Shown here: one piece after another, positions 31,967 to 40,363 of the stretch | Position numbering within the stretch: position 1 is the stretch's first letter | How the letters are laid out: each line of letters begins with the position of its first letter | NCBI GenBank assembly: GCA_051881435.1 | Contig: JBJEPW010000026.1 | Location: 1-40,375, forward strand | Source of the DNA: Fimenecus sp051881435 | GTDB taxonomy: Bacteria > Bacillota > Clostridia > Oscillospirales > Acutalibacteraceae | Direction: 5' to 3' | DNA: 40,375 nt | The notes under the pieces: generated by a model | What the model saw: only the letters and a program-made list of their open reading frames with translations | Database searches by the model: none | What the model was told of the DNA's origin: nothing | Translations under genes and position numbers: made by a program

Positions 31967-33289
31967 ATGAGCTACACAAAAGAAGACATACTCCGCATTG
32001 CAAAAGAAAACGATGTAAAATTTATCCGACTTCAGTTTACCGATATTTTCGGTCAGATGAAAAATGTTGCCATTACCGATAAGCAGCTTGCAAAGGTGCT
32101 TGATGAAGGCGCTATGTTTGACGGTTCTTCAATCGAAGGCTTTGTCCGTATCAATGAATCCGATATGTATTTAAAGCCCGATTACGATACATTTACTCTT
32201 CTTCCTTGGAAGGAAGGCGTTGCACGCCTTATCTGCGATGTTTACTGTGCCGATAAGGTTACTCCCTTTGCGGGCGACCCCAGATATATTTTCAGAAAGG
32301 CTATTAAAGAAGCTGCCGATATGGGCTATACCTTCAATGTAGGCCCCGAGTGCGAGTTCTTCCTTTTCGAACTTGATGAAAAAGGTGAGGCTACCACAAA
32401 AACAGCCGATGTCGCAGGTTATTTCGATATGGGACCTGCCGACCAGGGCGAGCAGTGCAGACGCGATGTTTGCCTTGCTTTACAGGAAATGGGTTATGAG
32501 ATTGAGGCTTCTCACCACGAGGTTGCAGAGGGACAGCACGAAATCGACTTCCGTTTTGCAGAGGCTCTTGACGCGGCAGATAAGGTTGTAACCTTTAAGC
32601 ATGTTGTTAAAACATATGCACGCCGCCACGGACTTCACGCAACATTTATGCCCAAGCCCGTATTCGGTATTAACGGTTCAGGTATGCACACAAATATGTC
32701 CCTTATGAAGGACGGTAAAAACGCTTTCTATGATCCCGATGATAAATACGGACTCAGCGAAACGGCATATCAGTTTATCGCAGGACTTCTTTCCCATGTT
32801 AAGGGTATTGCGGCAGTTTCCAATCCGCTTGTAAACTCTTACAAGAGACTTGTTCCCGGTTATGAGGCTCCCGTTTATATCTCATGGTCTGCTTCAAACC
32901 GTTCGGCACTTATCCGTGTTCCCGCCGCAAGAGGAATGGGAACCCGCGTTGAGCTTCGTTGCCCCGACCCCGCCTGCAACCCCTATCTTGAAATGGCTCT
33001 TTGCCTTGCCGCAGGTCTTGACGGCATTAAGAAGGGTATGAAGGCTCCCGAGGGTATCACAAAGAATATCTTTGCTATGACTCCCGATGAGCTTAAAGCG
33101 GACGGCATTGACAGCCTTCCCGGTTCACTTGCAGAGGCTCTTGACGCTTACGAGGCAGACCCCTTCATCAAGGAGGCACTCGGCGAGCATGTTTATGAGA
33201 AATACCTCGAAGGAAAGCGCAAGGAATGGGACGATTACCGCACAAAGGTTTCACAGTGGGAAATCGGCGAGTATCTCACCAAATATTGA
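31967..33289 (+). CDS. glnA: Glutamine synthetase, type I
   Basis: GlnA joins ammonia to glutamate using ATP. The 440-residue length is that of the GSI-alpha (Bacillus/Clostridium) group, without the adenylylation-loop extension of GSI-beta. Signatures include FDGSSIEGF and FNVGPECEFFLFE, the ATP-binding KPVFGINGSGMHTNMSL and NRSALIRVPAARG with RVELRCPDP. The ATG at 31967 follows AAAGGAG; a longer frame to 31916 runs through the leader terminator and is rejected. Its product feeds the split glutamate synthase genes that follow. No GlnR box was recognised upstream. Confidence 0.96.
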   Translation: MSYTKEDILRIAKENDVKFIRLQFTDIFGQMKNVAITDKQLAKVLDEGAMFDGSSIEGFVRINESDMYLKPDYDTFTLLPWKEGVARLICDVYCADKVTPFAGDPRYIFRKAIKEAADMGYTFNVGPECEFFLFELDEKGEATTKTADVAGYFDMGPADQGEQCRRDVCLALQEMGYEIEASHHEVAEGQHEIDFRFAEALDAADKVVTFKHVVKTYARRHGLHATFMPKPVFGINGSGMHTNMSLMKDGKNAFYDPDDKYGLSETAYQFIAGLLSHVKGIAAVSNPLVNSYKRLVPGYEAPVYISWSASNRSALIRVPAARGMGTRVELRCPDPACNPYLEMALCLAAGLDGIKKGMKAPEGITKNIFAMTPDELKADGIDSLPGSLAEALDAYEADPFIKEALGEHVYEKYLEGKRKEWDDYRTKVSQWEIGEYLTKY

Positions 33290-33308
33290 TGATTTTTGCA
33301 AATTTATG

Positions 33309-33344
33309 TCAGCTCCGGGAGTTCTCGGAGCTGATAATTTTTTT
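33309..33344 (+). terminator. Terminator of glnA
   Basis: TCAGCTCCG and CGGAGCTGA, perfect 9-bp arms, followed by a T tract. Confidence 0.9.
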
Positions 33345-33453
33345 GCATTTTCATTATTTACCAATTTAATTCGTTAAATTGCATATATATAAAAGTGAAA
33401 GATTTTTTTACTTTGTTAAAAACAGAAAAAATGAAATTTATATTCAATATTTC

Positions 33454-33482
33454 TTGCAAATTAAAAGGAAAAGTAATAAAAT
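33454..33482 (+). promoter_or_regulatory. Probable promoter of the split glutamate synthase operon
   Basis: TTGCAA (33454-33459) and TAAAAT (33477-33482), 17-base spacer, in an AT-rich stretch (33345-33499) where nothing else is supported. Confidence 0.5.
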
Positions 33483-33499
33483 ATTCGTAATTTATTTCA

Positions 33500-33549
33500 C
33501 AAAATGAAAGTTTAGGTGAATTGTAATTCATTTTGACTGCAAAGGTCAA
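33500..33549 (+). promoter_or_regulatory. Structured leader of the glutamate synthase operon
   Basis: CAAAATGAA (33500-33508) and TTCATTTTG (33527-33535) are perfect 9-bp arms. GAATT-GT-AATTC inside competes for the same bases, and TTGAC (33533-33537) can pair with GTCAA (33545-33549), just before the ribosome binding site at 33553-33559. The set of mutually exclusive stems could control translation initiation. No riboswitch class was recognised. Confidence 0.4.
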
Positions 33550-33565
33550 TTCAGAGGTGATTTTA

Positions 33566-34660
33566 GTGCTGTTAAGAGAAGGAGAAGTCAGAATCCCATC
33601 GGGATGCGCCATTTCTGCCATTACCGATACCTCGGGCAAACGCTTTTCGGGAACGGATATAATTGAGAGTATTGCCCTTATGCACGACCGTTCAAACGGC
33701 TTGGGCGGCGGATTTGCGGCATACGGAATTTATCCCGAGTTTAAGGATTTGTACGCTTTTCATATTTTTTATGACGATAATGATGCCCGCGTAAAAACCG
33801 AGGAGTTTTTGTTTAAACATTACGATATAGAATACTTCGAGCAGATTCCTACAAGAAAGACAAAATCAATCGGAAAGGCACCCCTTATCTGGCGTTATTT
33901 CGGCGCTGTTCCAAACAGTAAAATGAAAAAGAACGATTACGATGACGATGAATACACGGCAAAGTGCGTTATCAGGGTCAATAACGAAATCAAGGGAGCA
34001 TATATTTTTTCCAGCGGCAAAAATATGGGTGCTTTTAAGGCGGTGGGTTACCCCGAAGATGTGGGAGAGTACTATATGCTTGAAAGCTATAAGGCTCATA
34101 CATGGACTGCTCACGGAAGATTTCCCACTAATACACCCGGCTGGTGGGGCGGCGCCCATCCCTTTACGCTTCTCGATTGGTCCATAGTTCACAACGGTGA
34201 AATTTCAAGCTACGATGCCAACCGCCGCTTTGTTGAACAGTTCGGTTACCGCTGTAATCTGCAAACCGATACGGAGGTTATTACATACCTCTTTGATTTG
34301 CTTGTCCGCCGTCAGGGCTTAAAGCTTGATATGGCGGCTTCGATTCTCGCCGCGCCCGAGTGGACGGTTATTGATAAAATGCCCGAAAAGGAAAAAGAGC
34401 TTTATACTGCACTGCGAACTGTGTATTCAAGCTGCCTTATAAACGGACCCTTTTCAATTCTTGTGGGCTCAAAGCACGGGCTTTTGGCTCTTAATGACAG
34501 ATTGAAGCTTCGTTCCCTGATAACCGCAAAAAAGGAAAGTAAAATCTACTTTGCTTCCGAAGAATCGGCAATTCGCATAATATGCCCCGAACCCGAGGAG
34601 ATTAAGGCGGTTGAGGGCGGAGTGCCCGTGTTTATACCCTTTGCGGAGGTGAAAGACTGA
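33566..34660 (+). CDS. Glutamate synthase amidotransferase subunit (split GltB domain 1)
   Basis: The 364-residue class II glutamine amidotransferase releases ammonia from glutamine for the partner synthase subunit. With a GTG start at 33566 (AGAGGTG 6 bases before), a 13-residue propeptide ending PSG precedes nucleophile C14 (GCAISAIT), which must become N-terminal by processing, as in other GltB proteins. HGRFPTNTPG, WWGGAHPFTLL, VHNGEISS and NLQTDTEVI are the glutamine-site motifs. A TTG at 33533 would give 11 more residues but lies within the hairpin leader. The stop overlaps the next start as TGATG. Confidence 0.9.
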   Translation: MLLREGEVRIPSGCAISAITDTSGKRFSGTDIIESIALMHDRSNGLGGGFAAYGIYPEFKDLYAFHIFYDDNDARVKTEEFLFKHYDIEYFEQIPTRKTKSIGKAPLIWRYFGAVPNSKMKKNDYDDDEYTAKCVIRVNNEIKGAYIFSSGKNMGAFKAVGYPEDVGEYYMLESYKAHTWTAHGRFPTNTPGWWGGAHPFTLLDWSIVHNGEISSYDANRRFVEQFGYRCNLQTDTEVITYLFDLLVRRQGLKLDMAASILAAPEWTVIDKMPEKEKELYTALRTVYSSCLINGPFSILVGSKHGLLALNDRLKLRSLITAKKESKIYFASEESAIRIICPEPEEIKAVEGGVPVFIPFAEVKD

Positions 34661-36159
34661 TGAATTATATAGTACCCGAATTTGAAATCGAGCGTAACAT
34701 AAACAGATGTATTTCCTGCGGTGCTTGCGTTCGTCAGTGCTCTTATGAGGTGCATTATTTTGATGACGACGGTAAAACAGTTCTTGCCGACGAATCAAAA
34801 TGCGTTGCGTGCCACAGATGTGCGGCAATTTGTCCCACAAGGGCAATTAAAATTAAAAAATACGATATGGCGTATAAAGAGCATTCAAACTGGACCCCCG
34901 TTATGCAGAAAGAGATAAATTTGCAGGCGGCAACAGGCGGCGTGCTTTTGTCGGGTATGTCAAACAATAAACCGTACCCGATTTATTGGGATAAAATCCT
35001 GCTCAATGCAAGTCAGGTTACAAATCCATCTATCGACCCATTGCGTGAACCCATGGAAATACGCACATTTCTGGGCAGAAAGCCGGAAAAGCTTGAATTT
35101 AACGAAAACGGCGAGCTTAAAACTAAGCTCCCGCCCCAAATTCAGCTTGAAACTCCTATTATGTTTTCCGCTATGAGCTTCGGCTCAATATCATTTAACG
35201 CTCAAAAGTCACTTGCCATGGCGGCGAAAGAGCTTGGAACGCTTTTCAATACAGGCGAGGGCGGACTCCACCCGAAACTTGAAGAATTTAAGGATTATGC
35301 CGTAGTTCAGGTGGCTTCGGGACGGTTCGGAGTTCATAAGGGCTACCTTGAAAGCGGAAGATTTATTGAAATAAAAATCGGTCAGGGCGCAAAGCCCGGC
35401 ATAGGCGGACATCTTCCCGGTGAAAAGGTCACCGTTGAGGTAAGCAACGCCCGTATGATTCCTGTGGGGAGCGACGCTATTTCGCCTGCACCTCATCACG
35501 ATATCTATTCAATCGAGGATTTGCGTCAGCTTATCTGGTCGCTGAAAGAAGCGACGCAGTATAAAAAGCCCGTTGCGGTAAAAATTGCCGCAGTACATAA
35601 CTGCTCCGCAATCGTTTCAGGTGTTGCAAGAGCAGGCGCCGATATCATCGTAATGGACGGTTTCCGCGGCGGAACAGGCGCGGCTCCCACAAGAATAAGA
35701 GATAATGTGGGTATTCCCATTGAACTTGCTTTGGCGGCGGTGGATAAGCGGCTTCGCGACGAGAGCATCAGAAATTCAGTATCGCTTGTAGCGGCAGGTT
35801 CGTTCAGAAATTCAGCAGATATTGTAAAGGCAATAGCCCTCGGTGCAGACGCCGTGTATGTAGCCTCCGCTCCGCTTATCGCAATGGGCTGTCATATGTG
35901 CCAGCAGTGTCATTCCGGCAAATGTAACTGGGGTATTGCAACTCAGCGCCCCGACCTTGTAAAACGCCTTAATCCAGAGATAATGTATAAGCGTGTTGTA
36001 AACCTTATAGACGCTTGGAACCACGAAATCAAAGAAATGCTGGGCGGAATGGGTCTTAATTCCATCGACTCACTTCGCGGCAACAGACTGATGCTTCGCG
36101 GCATCGGGCTTACGGAAAAAGAGCTTGAAATTCTCGGAATTTCACATGCAGGCGAATAG
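34660..36159 (+). CDS. Glutamate synthase FMN/Fe-S subunit with N-terminal ferredoxin domain (split GltB domain 2)
   Basis: The 499-residue protein is the synthase core that makes glutamate from 2-oxoglutarate and ammonia on FMN. It starts with a two-[4Fe-4S] ferredoxin domain: C17, C20, C23, C27 and C48, C51, C54, C58. The FMN (beta/alpha)8 barrel follows, with GEGGLHPKL, GRFGVHKGYL, GQGAKPGIGGHLPG, SPAPHHDIYSIEDL and DGFRGGTGAAP. The [3Fe-4S] cysteines are in MGCHMCQQCHSGKC near residue 415. This is the archaeal/clostridial stand-alone layout, with the electron-input ferredoxin fused on. Overlaps the amidotransferase gene by one base. Confidence 0.94.
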   Translation: MNYIVPEFEIERNINRCISCGACVRQCSYEVHYFDDDGKTVLADESKCVACHRCAAICPTRAIKIKKYDMAYKEHSNWTPVMQKEINLQAATGGVLLSGMSNNKPYPIYWDKILLNASQVTNPSIDPLREPMEIRTFLGRKPEKLEFNENGELKTKLPPQIQLETPIMFSAMSFGSISFNAQKSLAMAAKELGTLFNTGEGGLHPKLEEFKDYAVVQVASGRFGVHKGYLESGRFIEIKIGQGAKPGIGGHLPGEKVTVEVSNARMIPVGSDAISPAPHHDIYSIEDLRQLIWSLKEATQYKKPVAVKIAAVHNCSAIVSGVARAGADIIVMDGFRGGTGAAPTRIRDNVGIPIELALAAVDKRLRDESIRNSVSLVAAGSFRNSADIVKAIALGADAVYVASAPLIAMGCHMCQQCHSGKCNWGIATQRPDLVKRLNPEIMYKRVVNLIDAWNHEIKEMLGGMGLNSIDSLRGNRLMLRGIGLTEKELEILGISHAGE

Positions 36160-36199
36160 GGTAAAGGTATAATCCGAACTCAGATTATTACCGTTACCC
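36159..36199 (+). repeat. Intercistronic hairpin within the glutamate synthase operon
   Basis: GGGTAA (36159-36164) pairs with TTACCC (36194-36199), and GGTATAATC with GATTATTACC (one bulge), giving about 15 bp with an 8-base loop. It has no T tract and is followed directly by AAGGAGGG of the next gene. It could stabilise or process the mRNA and tune stoichiometry. Confidence 0.6.
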
Positions 36200-36214
36200 T
36201 AAGGAGGGAATTTT

Positions 36215-36655
36215 ATGAAAAAAGTAATTGCAAGAGAAGAACTTTGTCTTAACTGCAAGCTGTGTGAAGTGTATTGCCGCACGGCACATTCACAGACAAA
36301 GGATGTAATAAAAGCGCATCTTCGTGAAAATCCTGTCCCCGTGTCTCGCATAACCGTGCAGGGCGACAATATGCTGTCGGTGGCGGTGAATTGCCGTCAT
36401 TGCGACAGCCCCGCGTGCGTCGAGGCGTGTATCACAGGCGCTATGCAAAAGGATAAGGAAACAGGAGTTGTCACCTGTGATGAGAGCCGCTGTATCGGCT
36501 GTATGACTTGTATGACCGTGTGCGGCTTCGGCGTTATAAAAAGCGGCAAATATGCCGTAAAATGCGATTTGTGTCAGGATGAGGAAACTCCCGCCTGCGT
36601 TAAGAATTGCCCGAATAACGCTCTCGTTTATGTTGAAGTGGGAGGTGCAAAGTGA
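36215..36655 (+). CDS. Four-cluster ferredoxin-type electron carrier
   Basis: The 146-residue protein has four cysteine groups for [4Fe-4S] clusters, as in the HycB/CooF/DmsB-like polyferredoxins: CLNCKLCEVYC (from residue 11), CRHCDSPACVEAC, CIGCMTCMTVC, and CDLCQDEETPACVKNC. It probably carries electrons between the FAD protein encoded next and the synthase core. The ATG at 36215 follows AAGGAGG. It overlaps the FAD gene by one base. Confidence 0.9.
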   Translation: MKKVIAREELCLNCKLCEVYCRTAHSQTKDVIKAHLRENPVPVSRITVQGDNMLSVAVNCRHCDSPACVEACITGAMQKDKETGVVTCDESRCIGCMTCMTVCGFGVIKSGKYAVKCDLCQDEETPACVKNCPNNALVYVEVGGAK

Positions 36656-37905
36656 TGAGATACGCAATAATAGGCGCTTCTGCGGCAGGTATCTCCTGTG
36701 CTAAAACACTGCGTGAAAATGATAAGAGCGCCGTAATAGATGTGTTTACAGAAGAAAACTATATGCCTTATTCACGCCCCATAATTTCATATTATCTTAA
36801 AAGCTATGTGGAAAAAGACAAAATCTATCTCGAAACCCCAAGCTTTTATGAGGCAAACAAAATCAGCGTACACACCTCGTGCCCTGTAACGGATATAAAT
36901 TCCGAAAAGAAAACGCTCACCGCAGGCGGCAATTCGTATAATTATGATAAACTGTTGATTGCAACAGGCTCAAAGCCCTTTGTTCCTCCCGTTGAAAACT
37001 CGGAAAACAAGGAAAATGTTTTCACTTTCCTTGATATGGAAATGAGCGAAAAGCTTAAAGAATATGCCGATGAAAACAGCAATGCCGTTGTTATCGGCGC
37101 AGGTCTTATAGGACTTAAAGCCGCCGAGGGACTTCAAAAGATATGTAAATCCGTAACCGTTGTAGAGCTTGCTGATAAGGTCTTACCCTCAATTCTTGAT
37201 GCTGACGGAGCAAAGCTTGTCCGCGAAAATCTTGAAAAAAATAATATTACGGTCAAATTAGGCAATACCGTTTCACGCTGTATCGGTGAGGAAAAGGTGA
37301 CTTCGGTTGTGCTTAAAAGCGGCGAGGAGATACCCTGTTCGCTTCTTGTAATTGCCGTGGGTGTCCGTCCCCGTACAGAGCTCGCCGAAAAGGCAGGTGC
37401 CGCAATAAACCGCGGAATTTGCGTCAATAAAGATACAATGGAAACTACGGTCAAGGATATTTATGCGGCAGGGGATTGCGTAAATTCTACCGATATTCTC
37501 GACGGAAAGGAAAAAATTATTGCTCTTTGGCCAAATGCTGTGCGAGAGGGCAAAACGGCGGCGCTTAATATGTGCGGAAAAAACGAAAAAGATACAGGAA
37601 GCTTTGCGGTTAACGCTATCGACTTTTTCGGACAGCGCATATGCACCTGCGGACTTATTAACGATGAAAATGCCGAGGTGCTTGTTTCCGCGGAAAACGG
37701 CTATAAAAGATTACTTGTCCGCGACGGCAGACTTATCGGCTTTGTGCTTATTGATGACAATGAACGGTCAGGAATGTACACTTATCTTATAAAAACAAAA
37801 ACACCCCTTGATACGCTGAACGGAGACATCTTAAAAACACCTTCGTTTATGATGTTTGATAAGGCAACGCGTACAGAAAGACTTACGGGAGGTGTAACGG
37901 TATGA
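36655..37905 (+). CDS. NAD(P)/FAD-dependent oxidoreductase of the glutamate synthase operon
   Basis: The 416-residue flavoprotein belongs to the pyridine nucleotide-disulfide oxidoreductase fold (NirB/rubredoxin-reductase-like). The FAD-binding GASAAGISCAKTL is at the N-terminus, the NAD(P)-binding VVIGAGLIGLKAAEGL near 145-160, and DIYAAGDCV near 275. It lacks a CxxC redox pair. It replaces the classical GltD subunit, presumably passing electrons from NAD(P)H to the polyferredoxin. The ATG at 36655 is behind GGAGG; a GTG at 36652 is less likely. Overlaps the ferredoxin gene by one base and the next by 4. Confidence 0.9.
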   Translation: MRYAIIGASAAGISCAKTLRENDKSAVIDVFTEENYMPYSRPIISYYLKSYVEKDKIYLETPSFYEANKISVHTSCPVTDINSEKKTLTAGGNSYNYDKLLIATGSKPFVPPVENSENKENVFTFLDMEMSEKLKEYADENSNAVVIGAGLIGLKAAEGLQKICKSVTVVELADKVLPSILDADGAKLVRENLEKNNITVKLGNTVSRCIGEEKVTSVVLKSGEEIPCSLLVIAVGVRPRTELAEKAGAAINRGICVNKDTMETTVKDIYAAGDCVNSTDILDGKEKIIALWPNAVREGKTAALNMCGKNEKDTGSFAVNAIDFFGQRICTCGLINDENAEVLVSAENGYKRLLVRDGRLIGFVLIDDNERSGMYTYLIKTKTPLDTLNGDILKTPSFMMFDKATRTERLTGGVTV

Positions 37906-38636
37906 AAATAACAGCAGGAAAACAAGGCTTTCAGAGCTTAAACGAGCAGGTAAGAGAATTGCTCTCTGAAAATGATGAAATCCTAATTGACGATGTGAAC
38001 GGTCAGCGTTATATCGGCGCCGCTATGGATAAGGGGAAAACCCTGAACCTTTACGGCACACCGGGAAACGATATGGGCGCATATCTCAACGGCGGTAAAA
38101 TCGAGGTTTTCGGCAACGCTCAGGAGGCTGTGGGCAATACCATGGGCGGCGGTGAAATTATAATTCACGGTCACACGGGCGACACTTTGGGCTATGCCAT
38201 GCGTGACGGTGAGATTTATGTGAGAAACCGTGCGGGAAGCCGTGCAGGAATCCATATGAAGGAATTTGAAAATATGCACCCCACAGTGGTAATCGGCGGA
38301 ATTGCGGGCGCCTTTCTTGCCGAGTATATGGCGGGCGGCACGCTGATAGTTCTCGGCCTTAACCGTGAGAAAAATCAGGACATTGTCGGCGCACATTGTG
38401 CAACGGGTATGCACGGCGGCAAAATTTATGTGCGCGGTGAAGTTCCAACCCATAATATTAGCCCTAATATAAGTGTTTCGGAGCTTAATGAAGAAGAAAA
38501 TGAAGAACTTTTAAGATGTATAAAAAAATACTGTGTTCTTTTTAAAGAGGAAGAGGAGTATATTTTAAAGGAAAAGTTTTATAAGCTCTCTCCGTCCAGC
38601 TCACGGCCTTATGCAAATCTTTACACAAAGAATTAA
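37902..38636 (+). CDS. Glutamate synthase GXGXG-domain subunit (split GltB domain 3)
   Basis: The 244-residue protein is the right-handed beta-helix C-terminal domain of GltB as a separate subunit. It has repeated G-x-x-G-x-x-x-G turns (LYGTPGNDMGAYLNGGKIEVFG, NTMGGGEIIIHGHTG, YAMRDGEIYVRNRAGSRAGIHM, GMHGGKIYVRG). It has a structural/channel role between amidotransferase and synthase sites. The C-terminal 45 residues are charged and helical. The start overlaps the FAD gene stop as ATGA, which closes the five-gene operon. Confidence 0.9.
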   Translation: MKITAGKQGFQSLNEQVRELLSENDEILIDDVNGQRYIGAAMDKGKTLNLYGTPGNDMGAYLNGGKIEVFGNAQEAVGNTMGGGEIIIHGHTGDTLGYAMRDGEIYVRNRAGSRAGIHMKEFENMHPTVVIGGIAGAFLAEYMAGGTLIVLGLNREKNQDIVGAHCATGMHGGKIYVRGEVPTHNISPNISVSELNEEENEELLRCIKKYCVLFKEEEEYILKEKFYKLSPSSSRPYANLYTKN

Positions 38637-38645
38637 CCGCGGAGT

Positions 38646-38659
38646 TGTGAATTATCACA
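38646..38659. promoter_or_regulatory. Inverted repeat TGTGA-ATTA-TCACA upstream of the gtrA-like gene
   Basis: Perfect 5+5 bp inverted repeat with a 4-base spacer, 16 bp upstream of the -35 box. It resembles a CRP/FNR half-site pair but with a spacer shorter than their usual six, so the binder is unknown. Confidence 0.35.
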
Positions 38660-38675
38660 TATTTTTTCCTGTTTA

Positions 38676-38704
38676 TTGACTTATTCGCGGCTGCGTGGTA
38701 TGAT
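38676..38704 (+). promoter_or_regulatory. Promoter of the gtrA-like gene
   Basis: TTGACT (38676-38681) and TATGAT (38699-38704), 17-base spacer, TGG extended -10. Confidence 0.7.
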
Positions 38705-38738
38705 TTACCCATAAATTGTAATTTGAGGAGAATGGTTT

Positions 38739-39290
38739 ATGGCAAAATTAAAAGATATTGATAAGGCCGCAGCGTCAAAGGGCTCAGGTCTTAACACCTT
38801 GTGGCAGTTTGTAAAGTTTATTGTGGTAAGCTTGGGCGCTTGCATCGTTCAGTTCGGCTTGGTAAACATATTACCTCTTGTTTTCAGACCGCTTTACGAT
38901 AACCCCTGCAATTTCTTTGTTTTCCATTATCCCGCTGAGGACGGCGGATGGGGATATTTTTGGGTGTTTGCTATTTCAAACATCACAGCGCAAATTGTTG
39001 CTTTCTTTATAAACAAAGAAAAAACCTTTAATTCAGGCGCAAATACAAAGGTTGTTTTGCCCATTTACATTATCTTTACTGTTGCGCTTATTTGTTTCAG
39101 CCAGTGGCTCAATCCCACAATTTACGGTTGGATTCTTAACGATATAGGCTGGGGCGACGCCGCCGCAAGAAATATTGCAACAGCAGTTTGCTCTGCACTT
39201 CAATTCTTCCTTTATTTCCCTGTGGATAAAATTCTTTTCCATAAGAAAAAGGAAGAAAAGGCAGAAGAAAAAGAAGAGGCAAACGCATAA
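38739..39290 (+). CDS. GtrA-family membrane protein
   Basis: The 183-residue protein has four predicted membrane helices (about 22-45, 66-88, 101-123 and 137-158) and the GtrA/DPMS-like signature AQIVAFFINKEKTFN after helix 2. GtrA proteins help move lipid-linked sugars (polyprenyl-phosphate glucose) across the membrane for glycan decoration. A lysine/glutamate-rich tail (HKKKEEKAEEKEEANA) is unusual. The ATG at 38739 follows GAGGAG. No glycosyltransferase partner lies in the window. Confidence 0.82.
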   Translation: MAKLKDIDKAAASKGSGLNTLWQFVKFIVVSLGACIVQFGLVNILPLVFRPLYDNPCNFFVFHYPAEDGGWGYFWVFAISNITAQIVAFFINKEKTFNSGANTKVVLPIYIIFTVALICFSQWLNPTIYGWILNDIGWGDAAARNIATAVCSALQFFLYFPVDKILFHKKKEEKAEEKEEANA

Positions 39291-39308
39291 TTGCAAATTA
39301 AAATTTAA

Positions 39309-39337
39309 AGTACCCCGTGCATTTTGTACGGGGTACT
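39309..39337. terminator. Hairpin between the gtrA-like gene and the next membrane protein
   Basis: AGTACCCCGT and ACGGGGTACT, perfect 10-bp arms with a 9-base loop. On the plus strand it is followed by GATTTAGG rather than a T run, and the next ribosome binding site is 5 bases away, so it may attenuate or process rather than fully terminate. Confidence 0.5.
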
Positions 39338-39354
39338 GATTTAGGAGCAGTTAT

Positions 39355-40266
39355 ATGAATGAAAATGTTAAGAAAAAAGTTATAACGGCTGTAAAAATCA
39401 TTGTTTCTTTAATTCTTTCCGCTCTTTTAACGGCTTCTGTTCTGGGTGCTGTTGCAATCGGCGGAGCAAGAGACTATTTGGAGTCCGACAGTTTTCAGGA
39501 ACAGGTGGAAACGGCTGATTTAGACGAACTGAAATTCAAGGTGAACGGTCAAACCGTAACGGTGAACGATTATGTTCGTCAGTCGGCAACAAAATTTGTG
39601 GAGCAAGCGCTTAAAAGCAAGTATTCCTTTGCGTCTATGTTCACAAATGTCGCAGTAGAAGCCGTATTGTCAAACGAGATTGTTGAAAAGGCAATAAAAG
39701 AAGAAGTTTTTGAGCTTGTGGACTATTTTCTCAACAGCGACCGTGATGAGGCAAAGCAAAGAATGGAAAATAACATTAGTTCAAAAGATAATCCGGAGCT
39801 TGACCCGAGCGGGGCAAAAACGCCCGAAGAGGCAGTAAAACGGTATGTCCGTTCTTTCGTGATACAAAACATTGAAAGCACAACGGGTATAAGCAGCGAC
39901 AGAATTATAGTTTTGTTCTCTGAAAAAACGGTTAAAAACCTAATTCTTATATCGGTTTTGCTGTGTGTGGTGCTTGTTGCCGTGAATTTTCCCAATGTGT
40001 TTAACGCTTTGCTTTACGGCGGCGCAGTATCATTTGTGTGCGGAATTGTAATAAAGGTTGCTCAAAGGAAATTTGAAACCGCAAATGAGGGGGCAACCGA
40101 TTTAATCGGATATGTGTTCTTAAAGCCATTGGCAGATGCTTATTCACCGTCAGCGGTAAAGGCCTTTATAGCAGGAATTGTGTTACTGCTTATATTCGCA
40201 GGCGTATATTTCCTGTTCAAAAAACTAAATAATAACGAAACACAAACACAGGCAACCGAACAGTAA
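39355..40266 (+). CDS. Unrecognised multi-pass membrane protein
   Basis: The 303-residue protein is not one I recognise. It has a membrane helix near the N-terminus (about 10-36: ITAVKIIVSLILSALLTASVLGAVAIGG), a soluble, charged middle of about 150 residues (40-190), then three hydrophobic segments (about 196-212, 216-233 and 266-290) and a short polar C-terminus. With the first helix acting as a signal anchor, the middle region should be outside the cell. The ATG at 39355 follows AGGAG. It lies 64 bp after the gtrA-like gene and ends at a strong terminator. Confidence 0.75.
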   Translation: MNENVKKKVITAVKIIVSLILSALLTASVLGAVAIGGARDYLESDSFQEQVETADLDELKFKVNGQTVTVNDYVRQSATKFVEQALKSKYSFASMFTNVAVEAVLSNEIVEKAIKEEVFELVDYFLNSDRDEAKQRMENNISSKDNPELDPSGAKTPEEAVKRYVRSFVIQNIESTTGISSDRIIVLFSEKTVKNLILISVLLCVVLVAVNFPNVFNALLYGGAVSFVCGIVIKVAQRKFETANEGATDLIGYVFLKPLADAYSPSAVKAFIAGIVLLLIFAGVYFLFKKLNNNETQTQATEQ

Positions 40267-40272
40267 AATTTC

Positions 40273-40301
40273 AGCGGTAGAGGATAACCTCTACCGCTTT
40301 T
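40273..40301 (+). terminator. Terminator after the unrecognised membrane protein gene
   Basis: AGCGGTAGAGG and CCTCTACCGCT, perfect 11-bp arms with a 4-base loop, followed by TTT. Confidence 0.88.
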
Positions 40302-40331
40302 AAAATGCTTAAGGTGAGGAGAGTCGAACAC

Positions 40332-40363
40332 AATATGCCGAAAATTTGATATTACGGCGTATT
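40332..40363. repeat. Inverted repeat at the window end
   Basis: AATATGCCG and CGGCGTATT pair over 9 bp (one G-U) around a 14-base loop; T-rich sequence follows. It could be a terminator for a gene beyond the window or part of a cut-off feature. Confidence 0.35.
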
